Counted from the stretch's first letter, positions 1 to 10,473 are shown. The stretch: DNA of 64,000 nucleotides from Capra hircus (GCF_001704415.2 NC_030823.1:71176458-71240457); one strand, 5' to 3'. The notes: generated from the sequence alone by a model not told the origin. Made by a program: numbers and translations.

Positions 1-165
1 TCAAGAGTCTTCTCCAACACTACAGTTCAAAAGCATCAATTCTTCGGCACTCAGCTTTCTTTATAGTCCAACTCTCAAATCCATACATGACCACTGGAAA
101 AACCATAGCTATCACTGGATGGACCTTTGTCAGCAAAGTAATGTCTCTGCTTTTTAATGCTCAAA
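1..165 (-). mobile_element. BovB (RTE LINE) fragment, 3' part, cut by the window edge
   Basis: The + strand reads as the reverse complement of the BovB 3' coding region. Read on the minus strand it gives the C-terminal reverse-transcriptase stretch that includes MYGCESWT. The match stops near 160 after a poly-T-like stretch. The element continues left of the window, so its full length and any target-site duplication cannot be seen. Confidence 0.9.
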
Positions 166-287
166 CCCTTAAGGGTATGCTAAAATATTTATTTATTTAT
201 AAATCCCATACATGCCAACTGAACTAGACTAGATGTATAAAACTGAATTAACAGCCAGCTCCCTAGCTTCAGGAAGAGAAAAGAAAA

Positions 288-398
288 AAAGTGAAGTCGT
301 TCAGTCATACTTGACTCTTTGCGACCCCATGGACTGTAGTCTGCCAGCCTCCTCTGTCCATGGGATTTTCCAGGCGAGAATACTGGAGTGAGTTGCTA
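288..398 (-). mobile_element. Bov-tA/Bov-A SINE fragment
   Basis: The stretch contains gaccccatggactgtag and gggattttccaggcgagaat, which are reverse-complement landmarks of the Bov-A body. The tRNA-derived head is missing, because the match stops just after gaatactggagtgagttgct. This is a truncated copy. Confidence 0.85.
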
Positions 399-2384
399 TT
401 AGCTTCAGGAACCTCAAGTCTAATGGAGAAGATGCACACAGGAGGGATAAGTGCAATACATGATGCTAAGTACCCTGAGTGTGATTTGTACAAGGTGTTA
501 CGAGATCATAAAGGAGGAGGGCAGATAAAGGAGGAGGGCAGCTAAAGGAGTCAGAGAGAAAGTACTGGGGGTGGGTGATGAGACCTGAGCTGAGTCTTAA
601 AGGATCAGTTTGCCAAACAAAGGGAAATTGGAGGGGAGTTTGAGTCAAGGCACAAGAAAGGAAAAGCTTTTTGCCTTCCAGGTTTTTGGTACAAAGTTCC
701 AATCACTTGTCATTGGGCTATCACAACAAAGTGCTTCCACTTGTTTTAAATTCCTTGACTTGCATTGCCCTGTGAGTCTCTGCTCAGAGATCTGGGAGGG
801 CAAGGGCTTGGTATCCCAGTGCCTAATCCAGAACGGGGAATTTAAAATACATCTGGGGATGGCATGGAGAAAGAGATGGGAGCTCTGGGTCTCAGCATCT
901 ACATCATAAAATGTGAGGTTGTGGCCAAGATGATTGATTATTTTTCTGGCTCTGTGATTGGAAAACTGGTCATTTAAATTCCAGTGGGGAATGGGAAGTG
1001 GGGGAGAAATGTGCATTCACAGTTCCTCCTCGTTTATCTGCAAACGTGGAATGCCTGCTGCTGATACTTTTAGCTAAGTGGATTCTCTTAAAGTCTGTTA
1101 TTTGATTGATTCCTTCTTTTTATGAAAGCAAGTTGCTTATAATCAGCTTTCAGTGTTGCTGATAACATAGGATGGGAAAAATGTACAGTTTGGGTTATCT
1201 GGAGAACTAATCATCTTGGAATAATTGTGGATCAAGTAAATCTGTCTTAGAAAAACAAGGACGGCAACCCAAACAACAGCACGTCAGTGGTCAGATTGCT
1301 TTTGTTAAGTGCAGAATGATGGACAGCTCTGCAGAAGAGAAGGCTCGGGGGACGTGTTTCTGAAAGGCTGTTTGGAAGAGCAGCTGGCATGGTCTGTATG
1401 GCCACGGGGCACAGAGGAAGAACCAAAGCTGTAGACAGTATGAGAGAGACCTCGGAGAAGATCAGAGCTGCTCAATGAAAGCAGTAGGTACCTGGTTTCT
1501 TGTCCTGAAGGTGTTTGGCCATCCTCTGGAGACCCCCTCAGAAACATTGTGGAAGGGACTTAGTCATCCGACGGAGAGTCAGATCAGTTGACCTTCAAAT
1601 GTCCTTCCAATCTCAAATGCCTATAAATCTGGTATGGATCTGAGAATTTTAGTGAGTTCTCTTCTATAAAGAGATAGCCATTCTTTTTCTTGGGAAAAAG
1701 AAAAATAAAAGAGGCTTGTCATTTTGGTATATCCATTGTAGTCTCTCATTGTGTCCTTCTGAGAATTAATTCCTAGTTACATAGGGCATAGAAGATGAGA
1801 ACATTACATGCATGAATCATTCTTGTAGCTATTTTTTTTTCTGGCCAAGTAAAGTGTATGCTTGTGGCTGTTTCTATCTTGGCAAAATCGACTGTGTTAT
1901 TCTGCAAAGATGCCTGAGAACACGGTGCCTTTGACATCAGTTTGGGGAGTTGTTTGCTCTTGTGGACGCCCTCCAGTGCACAGCAAGAACTCTATCCAGT
2001 CTCTCCTCCATTTCCCCACCACCCTCATTTCACAAACGTGACATTGCATAGAAAGTTCACAGAGCTGGATGAGTAAGGGAAGAACAGGAGCCAGAAACGA
2101 CTCATTGGCCAGGTTTCTCTCTGCCTCTCACAGCTTCATGGCTGACCCTGGCCTCTGCATCGCAAGCCTCACTCTCTCACCCCTAAGTCCATGTGTCTGA
2201 GCACCCTCAGCCTTGGGCGCTGCTCTTGGGATCCAGCTCGGGGAGGACCTGTTACCTTTTCCTCCAAGACACCTGGGGTCATAGGCGGTGATGAAGGAGG
2301 CAGAACCTGGAGGCCGGTCCAGCATTTTGTTGACCTTGGGTTTTCCTTGTCTCTGGGCTCTGAGCCCGATGAGACCTCAGTCTG
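399..2384. other. Non-repeat stretch, no gene seen
   Basis: I recognise no repeat family, exon-like ORF or RNA gene here. The longest open frame is 123 codons on the minus strand (645-1016). It has no recognisable domain and overlaps another open frame on the opposite strand, as expected by chance. Confidence 0.5.
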
Positions 2385-2552
2385 CGTCTTGCTCTGCCAC
2401 TTTGTGCTTCTGCAAGCCCTAAATGCTGCCTTCCCCATCTGTAAAATGGGGCTGATGGAAAGGTCTCCTTGCAGGATTATTGGGAGGATTAAATAAGATA
2501 CTATTGCAAAGCTCCCACACACAGGGTCTGGAGCATAGTACATGCGCAATTA
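2385..2552 (+). repeat. MIR SINE relic
   Basis: The core matches MIR in order: ctctgccactttgtgcttct, then catctgtaaaatggggctga, then aggattaaataagatactat and a tail resembling cctggcacatagtac. MIR is an ancient tRNA-derived SINE spread by L2. Divergence is high, as expected for its age. Confidence 0.85.
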
Positions 2553-3079
2553 AGTTGTGCGTTATCATTGTTTTTTGTGTCCACTTGACACTCTTCTTTC
2601 TTGTTCCATGCCTCTGCCTTTGCGTGTAGAGGGCACTCATCCTTCAGAACGTCAGGGTGCTCGCTCTGCAGCATGTTCTGTGGGTGGATGCTCCCCCCGG
2701 GATCTCTGCACTTCCTGCAGCAGAGGGGCCAGCTGCTCTGGCCTCCTTGTCCCTTTGCTTTGGTCAGTGGTGGCGTCGACCCTCACCCGGTCTTTTGGCC
2801 AATTCCATTCATGGAGGGAAAGCTGAGGTTGTTCTGACCTGTTGAGCCAGTCACCAGGGCATCTGTGTTGTCAAGAGGAAAGCACAGCTTCCTCCTTTCT
2901 TCTGAGGGAGGTGGCATATTGTTGTCCTTGATAAGAAGGAGGTAAAAGGTCCCCATCCCAGATCCTTGGCTTTCTAGGGTGTCAGGCTCTCTGGACGTTT
3001 TCCTACAGGCAGCTGGAGCTTTGCACACTATTAATAGTAACATTATTCCCAACTCCAGTTAGTCACAGTGGCAGTATAT
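2553..3079. other. Non-repeat stretch, no gene seen
   Basis: This stretch is somewhat GC-rich (about 2640-2800) with short overlapping ORFs on both strands. None has a recognisable domain or conserved motif. I see no repeat family. Confidence 0.45.
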
Positions 3080-3225
3080 GTTTTATGTCAGCTTATTAAA
3101 TCTTTAGAACAGCCTTCTGATATCCCTGTACCAACCCCACTCCTCAAGGGAATAGACTAGGACCCCACGGAGAACAGAATCACGTTTCTAAGGTCACCTA
3201 CTTGTAAGTGGTAGATTGCAAACCA
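3080..3225 (-). repeat. MIR SINE relic
   Basis: The + strand shows the reverse-complement MIR order: cttattaaatctttagaaca, then aggtcacctacttgtaagtg, then agattgcaaacc. These correspond to the aaatcctcacaac, aaggtcacacagc and ggattcgaaccc landmarks. It is degraded. Confidence 0.6.
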
Positions 3226-3554
3226 CGCACGTGCCCCCCTCCCTGGTAAGCAGCATCACATCCTGTGGTGGGGCCCTGGTTACCTGTGGCGCTCAGCTTT
3301 TCCATGTGAGTATTCTCCTTCGGCCTCTGCTTTCTCTCAATCTGTTGACTTTTCAGAGGTGGCACAGTTTGTCTCTAAAATATCTCTACTACCTTTGTTG
3401 TTCTCCAGCACACTCCAAAAATTGTACAGTAAATTGCAGTCATATCTCAGGTTGTGAGACTTGAGAAGGTTTCCCCCCAAAGTGACAGCCGCACCATTGC
3501 TGGGTGTGCCAGAGAGGCATGGACCAGCAGGTCAGCCTGACCGGTGTTAGTAAT

Positions 3555-3775
3555 TAGGAAGAGCTAAGGACCTGGGTTTGAATCCTGGTGTGACTCCTGA
3601 CTAGCTGTGTGCCCTTGTGCAAGTTACTAAAATAGCCTAAGCCTCAGTTTTCTCATCTGTAAAAAGGGTTTAATAGGATTCCCTCCTAACTAGGTTTAAT
3701 GGGAAGATCACATACATTAAAACAAACACAGTTGACATAGTTCCTGTAGGAACCACTCACTACATATTAGTTCCC
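3555..3775 (+). repeat. MIR SINE relic, near complete
   Basis: Landmarks run in order: gacctgggtttgaatcctgg, actagctgtgtgcccttgtg, gcctcagttttctcatctgt, then a decayed tail. This is one of the better preserved MIR copies in the window. Confidence 0.88.
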
Positions 3776-4955
3776 TTCTCTTCCCCACCACCCGTTCTCT
3801 CCTCCACCTTCAGTCCAAGAAGTTCTGGGTTCACCCTTTGCTGTGCTGTTTATAACCAGACCCCTTCTTGAGTTGGCGTTTCACCTGGCTCTACTCTCCT
3901 TGTGACCGGAGGGGAGCTCTCACCTCCCAGGTGCTAGGAGATCGGTCCTCCTGCCCATTGTTGGCACAGTAGAGGAAATGGATCACAAGTAACTGACGTA
4001 TTGCAGACAAGCAGTTGGGTAATTAACAGCAGTCAGTGCATGGGATGATTGGCATGTAGGTTATTAGTAGGGTGGCGCTCATTTTCTGTGTGTGGGGCTT
4101 TATTTTTAAAGTCAAGATTGTGCTTTTGAGTATGTTTTGCATCATGTTTGCATATAGTAATTTGTTCCAGGATAGATTTTTTTTTTTCCCTTGGCTTGAT
4201 AAGGTCTCAACCTAATGAGTTTGGGAGGGACCTGGGACAATAGTTACTGGTGGTTTCAAAGCAGGAGCCTCCTGATGCCTGTTTTCTAAAACGGAGGTTG
4301 CCATAGTGAATTGTGATGAATACTATAAGTACATTTCTAGCCCACTTTAACCAAAGGGGATTTTATTAATATTCTGGAGAAGAGGAGATCAAAGCTTGGA
4401 GGCTTGAAGAGAGCTTTGGCTGTAGCTGGCATTGGAAAGCCTTGCAGTTTCCTCCCCAAACAATTTCTCATGGAAGGTTGGTAAGAGGCAAAGACAGACT
4501 GCAGAGCCAGGTGCTTGGAAATACGTCCCCTTCCTCACTGCATCGCTAAGTTTTTAAAATGATCTCTACACAGCCCATATTTTCCTTGTCATTCTTCCAC
4601 AGTGAGGGCTTCTGTGGAATGAAAATCATCTATTAAACTGTCAAGCTATAAAGATCATTTTAAAATCAGGGTGTTGAAATTAAGGATGGGGAAGGAAAGA
4701 GATGGGTGTGAGTGATAAGACCATAATTCTTTCAGGACAACAAAATATAAATCAAAATTGAGTCCCTTTTTCCTTCAAGAGGATCAGGAGTGATGTTTAG
4801 GGACCTGTGAGGCCTTCCATGGATTTTCAGGGATCCTCCCTAGTGCTCCCCCCTACAAAGCATATGATCACAAAGGTGAGAGATAATGAAAGGACCCCAT
4901 GCTTCATTATGTATAAATCTGCAGCCGTTTCCAAGGAAGCAATAAAGTTCTGGAA
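3776..4955. other. Non-repeat stretch, no gene seen
   Basis: No repeat family or coding signature was recognised. The only low-complexity feature is a short T run near 4177-4188. Confidence 0.45.
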
Positions 4956-4959
4956 GAAG

Positions 4960-5160
4960 TATGAGGTTTAAAGCTAGAGCCTCCTACCTGGACTCAGCCA
5001 CTTGTTAGCTGGGAAGGTGAGAGCAGTGAGGGAGGAATTTGAGTAAGTACAGCTTTCTTCTTCTGTGGCTTCATCCTGTCTGCCCCACAGGGTGGCTGTG
5101 GCAGGATGATCAGGTGGAAGGCACAGGGCCTTACAGGTGGTAGGTACACAGTCAGATGAA
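4960..5160 (+). repeat. Possible MIR relic
   Basis: Weak MIR landmarks appear in order: tggactcagccacttgttag, then cttcttctgtggcttcatcc, then a gcagga/gatgatc segment. It is heavily diverged and may be a MIR subfamily such as MIR3. Confidence 0.45.
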
Positions 5161-5219
5161 TTCCCTCCCTTTATCTGTAGGTGTGGGGGCTGCAGAGCAA
5201 AGGAGAGCAGGGGCTGTAA

Positions 5220-5430
5220 TAGTTTGGCTCTTTGGAAAAGACCCTGATGCTGGGAAAGATTGAGGGGAGGAGGAGAAGGGACAACAGGGGATGAGATGGT
5301 TGGATGGCATTGCCGACTCAATGGACATGGGTTTGGGTGGACTCCAGGAGTTGGTGATGGACAGGGAGGCCTGGCGTGCTGCGATTCATGGGGTCGCAGA
5401 GTCGGACACGACTGAGCAACTGAACTGAAC
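5220..5430 (+). mobile_element. BovB 3' terminal fragment
   Basis: This is the sense 3' end of BovB, from ggaaaagaccctgatgctgg through ggagttggtgatggacaggg to the terminal gagcaactgaactgaac. It is heavily 5'-truncated, with only about the last 210 bp present, which is typical of LINE integration. It keeps the C-terminal coding region (the EAWRAAIHGV-type segment) and the short 3' tail. Confidence 0.92.
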
Positions 5431-5449
5431 ACTCATATGGAGGCAGTAG

Positions 5450-5655
5450 GTAGTGGTGGCTTAACATGTAGACTCTAGTGTGAAAAGTACTTTTCAAATC
5501 CTGACTCTCCTTCAGGACCCTGGGCCAGTTACCTAACTTCTCTGGGTCCCAGTTCATTCGCTGCTAACATGGAAGCAGTAATCGTACCTTAGCAGGATGC
5601 TTTGAGGAAGTATGTTCTCAGTGTTATGTGTAGCTATCATTATTGTTATTGATGA
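5450..5655 (+). repeat. MIR SINE relic
   Basis: Landmarks are caggaccctgggccagttac, ctaacttctctgggtcccag and a tail reading gtgtagctatcattattgtt. It directly follows the BovB 3' end at 5430. Confidence 0.7.
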
Positions 5656-6629
5656 GCTTAGCTTTTCTGGAAATGCAGAGGTCCTATCAGATGCTGAAAG
5701 TTTTAAAAGGGGAATAGGGGCTAAATTTGAACAGGTAGAAATCTCCCAGACAGATGAGTCCAAGGTCTGTCCCTGGGCCCCTCAAGTTGTACCAGAGGAC
5801 CAGGTGATTTGTCAGGGAGGTTTGGGAAAGAATGGTGCTGCTGGACTCATCACAGATCCAATTTCCTCCCCAGAGAGAATAGATGGAGGAACTGGAAGGG
5901 CTCAGTGTCGGGGAGGCGGGGTGGGAGGGACGTTGTAATTTATCTTAACCCTTATCAACATCATGTCACTGGCACAGTGTGTTTACTAGGAGCTAGAAAG
6001 GATCCGGCCTACTGTAGAGGACTGCCATGCCAAAACAATCTTTTGGAGATTGATGTACCTTCCTAATATTTTCTTAGAAGTATGTTGTAATTAATGATAA
6101 TATCTAGGGTCGTGCTAACGAGTCCCAGACTAGGGGCTCATCCCCAGGTGAGCAGGTTGACATCCTGAAGCCTCAGATGTTTAGCCCACTATTTCTCACA
6201 TTCATCTGGCCCCTGAACACTTTTTGAATTGTACCAATTAGTATCTGTTATCTATTTTAGTACACCTACTAACATCTGTCAGAGTGAGCGTTTTGCAGAG
6301 CATCGTTGGGAAACAGGAACTACCGACCTTTAATCTCTTGCGGCTCCAGTGGTCAGTGACCTGCAGAATAGATGAGTCTTGTCTGTGAAACATCACAAAG
6401 CCAAAGACACTCAGTGGTGTGGGGGGGTGGGGTGGGAAGGGAGGGGTGCTCGCTGGGTCCTCAGTAAATCCTGAGCAGAGATTGCTGGCAGAGTCTCCCT
6501 GCTTTCTGAACATCCTCCTAAACTCAACTTTCCCTCACTCCCTACAAGTGCCCTGTAGCCCATTTGATTTCTAAAGGGCAGCCAGCCTTACATTGTCAGA
6601 GAGCGTTTGACAGCACATTCTTGCTGGCA
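5656..6629. other. Non-repeat stretch with a G-rich run
   Basis: No gene or repeat family was recognised. A G-rich run at 6421-6447 carries several GGGG blocks and could form a G-quadruplex on the + strand; that is inferred only from the runs. Confidence 0.45.
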
Positions 6630-6706
6630 TAATCCCATGGACAGAGGAGCCCGGCAGGCTATATTCGGTGGAGTCACAAAGAGTAGACCCGACTGAGCAC
6701 ACTCAC
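6630..6706 (+). mobile_element. Bov-tA SINE 3' fragment
   Basis: This is the sense 3' part of Bov-tA: aatcccatggacagaggagc, the ggcaggcta segment, then gactgagcacactcaca. The tRNA head and middle are missing. It contains substitutions typical of an older copy. Confidence 0.85.
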
Positions 6707-7289
6707 ATGCTAATAGGAGGCTGCTGAGACATATTGTCTCCTTGACTTCCGATGCCTTCCTGGTTGTTTTATTGGCTCGGTCAAGTTTCACGTTCCTACC
6801 TCATCTGCCACGTGTCTGTGCTTCCTAGTTCCCATTTAAATGTTCCTCCTACTCTTTAAAATTGTCTCTTCGGCTATGAGCTCATCCTTATAAAATTTGC
6901 CAGTGAGTCATGGAGGTCTTTATTCTAGCCCCTGCTCCCCTATAACTGGAGAGTCAGGATTTCAAACTAGGCTGCCTGTCACAATGAGAACTACCTTCTA
7001 AGATGTTAGAGTAATGGAAACAAATGTTAGTTCAGCCCTTTGGACGCCTGCATCAGGAGCTCACACACAAATCTGCCCCAGCCCAGATGTCCATGCAGAT
7101 GGTTCTCACTGTGATGTGTGTCATGGAGCAATCCAGTTTTGATGCTTCTCACAGCAAACTTTGTTGGTTGTAATTTACTTGTTACCAGTGTCACTTAATG
7201 GTCTCGTCCTGCCCTTACTTAATTTAAGCTTCTCAAGTGAATCCACTGGTGGGCTTGGACTCCATCTGTCTTCCCTTCAGCCTCTCTAG
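6707..7289. other. Non-repeat stretch, no gene seen
   Basis: Neither repeat landmarks nor an exon-like ORF were recognised. Confidence 0.4.
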
Positions 7290-7465
7290 TATTGGTGAGG
7301 CCCCCTGTCCCTCTGATCCAATAAGCACTGGTCACCTCACTGATAGCTCTCATTATACTTCCAAGTAACTCTAAACTGTGGGCCTTTCTAGAAGCTCCTT
7401 AAGGGCTGAGCCTTGTCTGACTAACTCACCTCTGTCCTGATCAATTCTCTTAGAGCTTGGTACAA
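7290..7465 (+). repeat. Possible L2 LINE 3' relic
   Basis: The segment around ctagaagctccttaagggct, gagccttgtctgactaactc resembles the L2 3' end, where a 'gctccttgagggcagggac' block precedes the tail. It is diverged, and the assignment rests on this block. Confidence 0.45.
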
Positions 7466-7467
7466 GT

Positions 7468-7674
7468 GAAGAAGTGAAGTCATTCAGTCGTGTCCAGCTC
7501 TTTACGACCCCATGGACTGTAGCCTACCAGGCTCCTCCATCCATGGGATTTTCCAGGCAAGAATACTGGAGTGGGTTGCCATTTCCTTCTCCAGAGGATC
7601 CTCCTGACCCAGAGATTGAACCCGGGACTCCCGCATTGTAGGCAGATGCTTTACCATCTGAGCCACCGGGGAAA
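7468..7674 (-). mobile_element. Bov-tA SINE, near full length
   Basis: The + strand reads, in order, gaagtcattcagtcgtgtcc, gaccccatggactgtagcct, gggattttccaggcaagaat, then the tRNA-derived head in reverse (ttgaacccgggactcccgca, tttaccatctgagccaccgg). The head keeps the reversed B-box-like GTTCAA region of the ancestral tRNA. Confidence 0.95.
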
Positions 7675-7977
7675 TGGTAAACATTTAAAACTAAATGAAT
7701 GAGTGAGTGAATGAACAGAGCAGCTGACCAACCAGACAACCAACGAATTAACCTACAAATCCATCAACTTATTGGGCACACGCCTTTCTCTTGTTGTTAT
7801 TATAGATTTTTGAAACCTTGACTGTAAGACTGCATCCACAGAGACACCTCCCTTTCTTTCCATCTCAGAAGCTTTGCCCATAAATCCCACACCATAGCCT
7901 AAGGGATAGTCATCTGACACTATCTCTTTTCCCTATGCCTGATGCCAAAATCTTGACATCTGTGTGCCAATGCTGAA

Positions 7978-7987
7978 TCAAATCTCA
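7978..7987. repeat. Target-site duplication, left copy (BovB)
   Basis: The 10-bp word tcaaatctca here recurs exactly at 9043-9052, bracketing the BovB insertion. Confidence 0.85.
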
Positions 7988-9042
7988 GTTCAGTCCAGTC
8001 ATTCTGTCATGTCCAACTCTTTGTGACCCCATGGACTGCAGCATGCCAGGCTTCCCTGTCCATCACCAACTCCTGGAACTTGCTCAAACTCATGTCCATT
8101 GAGTTGGTGATTCCATCCAACCATCTCATCTTCTGTGCTCCCCTTCTCCTCCAGCCTTCAATCTTTCCCAGCATCAGGGTCTTTTCCAAGGAGTCAGTTC
8201 TTTGTTCTTTGTATCAGGTGGCCAAAGTATTGGAGCTTCAGCTTCAGCATCAGTGCTCCCAATGAATTTTCAGCCCTACTTTCCTTTAGGATGGACTGGT
8301 TGTATTTCCTTGCAGTCCAAGGGACTCTCAAAAGTCTTCTCTAACACCATGGTTTAAAAGCATCAGTTCTTCAGTGCTCAGCTTTCTTTATGGTCCAACT
8401 CTCACATCCACACATGACTACTGGAAAAACCATAGCTGTGACTAACCAGACCTCTGTCGCAAAGTAATGTCTCTGCTTTTTAATATGCTGTCTATATTTG
8501 TCATAGCTTTTCTTCCAAGGAGCAAGTGACTTTTAATTTCATGGCTGTAGTCACTGTCTGCAGTGATTTCAGAGCCCCAGGAAATGAAGTCTCACATTGT
8601 TTCAGTTGTTTCTCTATTTGTCATGAAGTGATGGGACCAGATGCCATGATCTTAGTTTTTTGAATGTTGAGTTTTAAGCCAGCTTTTTCAGTCTCCTCTT
8701 TCACTTTCATCAAGAGGCTCTTTAGTTCCTCTTCACTTTCTGCCATAAGGGTGGGGTCATCTGTATATCTGAGGTTATTGATATTTCTCCTGGCAATCTT
8801 GATTCTAGCTTGTGCTTCATCTAGTCCAGTGTTTCTCATGATGTACTCTGCATCTGCATATAAGTTAAATAAACGGGGTGACAATATACAGCCTTGATGT
8901 ACTCCTTTCCTGGTTTGGAACCAGTCTGTTGTTCCATGTCCTGTTCTAACTGTGCCTCTTGACCTGCATACAGATTTCTCAGGAGGCAGGTCAGGTGGTC
9001 CGGTATTCCCATCTCTTTAAGAATTTTCCACAGTTTGTTGAG
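7988..9042 (-). mobile_element. BovB LINE, 5'-truncated, flanked by TSDs
   Basis: The + strand carries about 1.05 kb of reverse-complement BovB. It runs from the 3' terminus (gttcagtccagtcattctgt) to ttttccacagtttgttg, where the match to the reverse-transcriptase region stops. The insertion is bracketed by the exact 10-bp TSD tcaaatctca (7978-7987 and 9043-9052), so both ends are defined. The truncation point lies inside the reverse transcriptase, and the 5' part and any endonuclease domain are absent. It sits against a probable LTR on its right side. Confidence 0.95.
8621..8884 (-). pseudogene. BovB reverse-transcriptase remnant with altered active site
   Basis: This open stretch of about 87 codons lies inside the 7988-9042 BovB. 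It covers the palm region of an RTE-clade reverse transcriptase and includes recognisable segments such as IARRNINNLRY, LMAESEEELKSLLMKVK and LNIQKTKIMASGPITS. The metal-binding motif, normally YADD, reads YTDD (codons on the complement of 8756-8767): one G-to-A change on the coding strand turned GCA into ACA. The two aspartates remain. The frame ends at a stop just after the GPITS segment, and the upstream catalytic aspartate region is absent because of 5' truncation. It cannot encode a working enzyme. RTE proteins normally copy their own RNA at the target site and also mobilise Bov-tA SINEs in trans. Confidence 0.88.
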
Positions 9043-9052
9043 TCAAATCTCA
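9043..9052. repeat. Target-site duplication, right copy (BovB)
   Basis: This is an exact repeat of the 10-bp word at 7978-7987. Confidence 0.85.
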
Positions 9053-9170
9053 AGGACAGAGTTTTGGGTGAAATAGGAAAGAACACTTTTATTGCTTTGC
9101 CAGGCAAAGTGGGACAGTGGGCTTGTGCCCCCAAAACTATGTGTTGCAACCCAAGAGGATTTGGTGAGGA

Positions 9171-9183
9171 CTTATATAGCAAT
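9171..9183. repeat. Target-site duplication, left copy
   Basis: The 13-bp word cttatatagcaat is repeated exactly at 9358-9370, flanking the SINE. Confidence 0.92.
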
Positions 9184-9357
9184 ATGGGAGACCTGGGTTC
9201 GATCCCTGGGTTGGGAAAGATCCCCTGGAGAAGGAAATGGCAACCCACTCCAGTATTCTTGCCTGGAGAATCCCATGGACGGAACCTGGTGGGCTACAGT
9301 GCATGGGGTCGCAAAGAGTCGGACATGACTGAGTGACTTCACTTTCTTTCTTTCTTT
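9184..9357 (+). mobile_element. Bov-tA SINE, missing its extreme 5' head
   Basis: It begins inside the tRNA head (gagacctgggttcgatccct, which keeps the B-box). It continues through gaaatggcaacccactccag to gtcggacatgactgagtgac and ends in a (cttt)n-like tail. Exact 13-bp TSDs on both sides (9171-9183 and 9358-9370) show a 5'-truncated insertion rather than later deletion. Confidence 0.95.
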
Positions 9358-9370
9358 CTTATATAGCAAT
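9358..9370. repeat. Target-site duplication, right copy
   Basis: This is an exact copy of the 13-bp word at 9171-9183. Confidence 0.92.
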
Positions 9371-9450
9371 AGTTCAAGGGTGGGATTGTTGATAAGATCA
9401 TGGTCTGTGTAGGCTCTTCAAGCCTTTAATCTGGCCTCAGGTAATCTCTT

Positions 9451-9463
9451 AAAGAGCTTCTCT
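9451..9463. repeat. Target-site duplication, left copy
   Basis: The 13-bp word aaagagcttctct recurs exactly at 9591-9603. Confidence 0.92.
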
Positions 9464-9590
9464 GCTGCTGCTAAGTCACTTCAGTTGTGTCTGACTCTGT
9501 GTGACCCCATAGACGGCAGCCTACCAGGCTCCGCCGTCCCTGGGATTCTCCAGGCAAGAACACTGGGGTGGGTTGCCATTTCCTTCTCCA
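9464..9590 (-). mobile_element. Bov-A2-type SINE (young subtype)
   Basis: The + strand shows gctgctgctaagtcacttca, gaccccatagacggcagcct and gggattctccaggcaagaac, ending at ggttgccatttccttctcca. The 'catagacggcag' variant marks the Bov-A2-like subtype. Exact 13-bp TSDs lie at 9451-9463 and 9591-9603. It is a truncated monomer with no tRNA head. Confidence 0.93.
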
Positions 9591-9603
9591 AAAGAGCTTC
9601 TCT
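9591..9603. repeat. Target-site duplication, right copy
   Basis: This is an exact copy of the 13-bp word at 9451-9463. Confidence 0.92.
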
Positions 9604-10237
9604 ATTTTCCTTTTAATCTGGTCTCGGTTGGCCTTCTCTGGAATGAAGAATGCTGCATCTTCCATTTGGGGTCTTACTTCTGTAAAGTGGAAGATACTGT
9701 TCTGTGTGTCCCTTGAGGTGTGATCAGATCCCGGCCCCAAGCCTGCACTATCGTTTCTTGACTCTGCCTCCCTTGGCTCTGTATCCCTTCTCTTCCCTGA
9801 TTATCCACCGTTCGAATCTGCCCTTTGGGACTCAGGGAAGGTCATGGAGGTAGGAGTCTATTCCCTACAAATTAAACCTGGGGGGCACAGGAAGGCTTCC
9901 AGGCTCAGGAGCCCCACAGGGTCCTTCTTGCTTTCACACCTCACAGACAGGGCTCAGAGAAGACTGGCTCAGTGGCTGATACTTAATCAGGAAGGTGTTC
10001 TTGCTCGGATGACAGGAAAACAGTGAATCGAATCAGTAAGGCTCGAGAACAGAGGGCCTAAGAGGGAGGCACTAGCAGTCTCCTAACTCCACAAGTTTTT
10101 TTTTTCCTTGCCCTTTCCCCACCTGGTTTTACCTATGAGGAGGCTGCTTGAAGACATCAAAAGGGAGTTTGTCCCAGACTTACAGGCTACTCCCCCTTCC
10201 TGGAGGTATCTAGAGACCCCATGGAGAACTGGATCAA

Positions 10238-10249
10238 CATGGACTAGGA
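10238..10249. repeat. Target-site duplication, left copy
   Basis: The 12-bp word catggactagga is repeated exactly at 10474-10485. Confidence 0.92.
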
Positions 10250-10473
10250 CAGGCTTCCTTGGTGGCTCAGACAGTAAAGAATCTGCCTGCAGTGCAGGAG
10301 ACCAAGGTTTGATCCCTGGGTCAGGAAGAGCCCCCAGAGAAGGAAATGGTTACCTCCTCCAGTATTCTTGCCTGGAGAATTCCATGGACAGAGGAGCCTG
10401 GCCGGCTACACACCCCATGAGGTCGCAAAGCACTGGACACGACTGAGCAACTAACACTCACTTTCACTCACTT
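10250..10473 (+). mobile_element. Bov-tA SINE, full length
   Basis: The complete element runs from aggcttccttggtggctcag (tRNA head, A-box side) through the B-box region ggtttgatccctgggtcagg and the body (cctccagtattcttgcctgg). It ends at gactgagcaactaacactca and a short tail. Exact 12-bp TSDs bracket it. Confidence 0.97.

Larger units (their letters stand above)
9053..9850 (-). mobile_element. Probable endogenous-retrovirus LTR, split by two SINEs
   Basis: Once the SINEs at 9184-9357 and 9464-9590 and one copy of each TSD are removed, the rest reads as one continuous sequence. On the minus strand a polyadenylation-type AATAAA lies near 9088-9093, followed by a short R/U5-like stretch, as in an LTR. 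I recall similar sequence as a ruminant repeat but cannot verify the family or class. The right boundary is approximate, and no internal viral gene is visible. A non-LTR repeat is the main alternative. Confidence 0.45.

Noticed and set aside
4974..5432. 152-codon minus strand open frame
   Set aside because: Its first half is antisense BovB 3' end; the rest is a MIR-like relic and flanking DNA.
7600..7674. tRNA genes (B-box and A-box like words in many places)
   Set aside because: These are tRNA-derived heads of Bov-tA and CHR SINEs, always followed by the SINE body, with degraded cloverleaf pairing.
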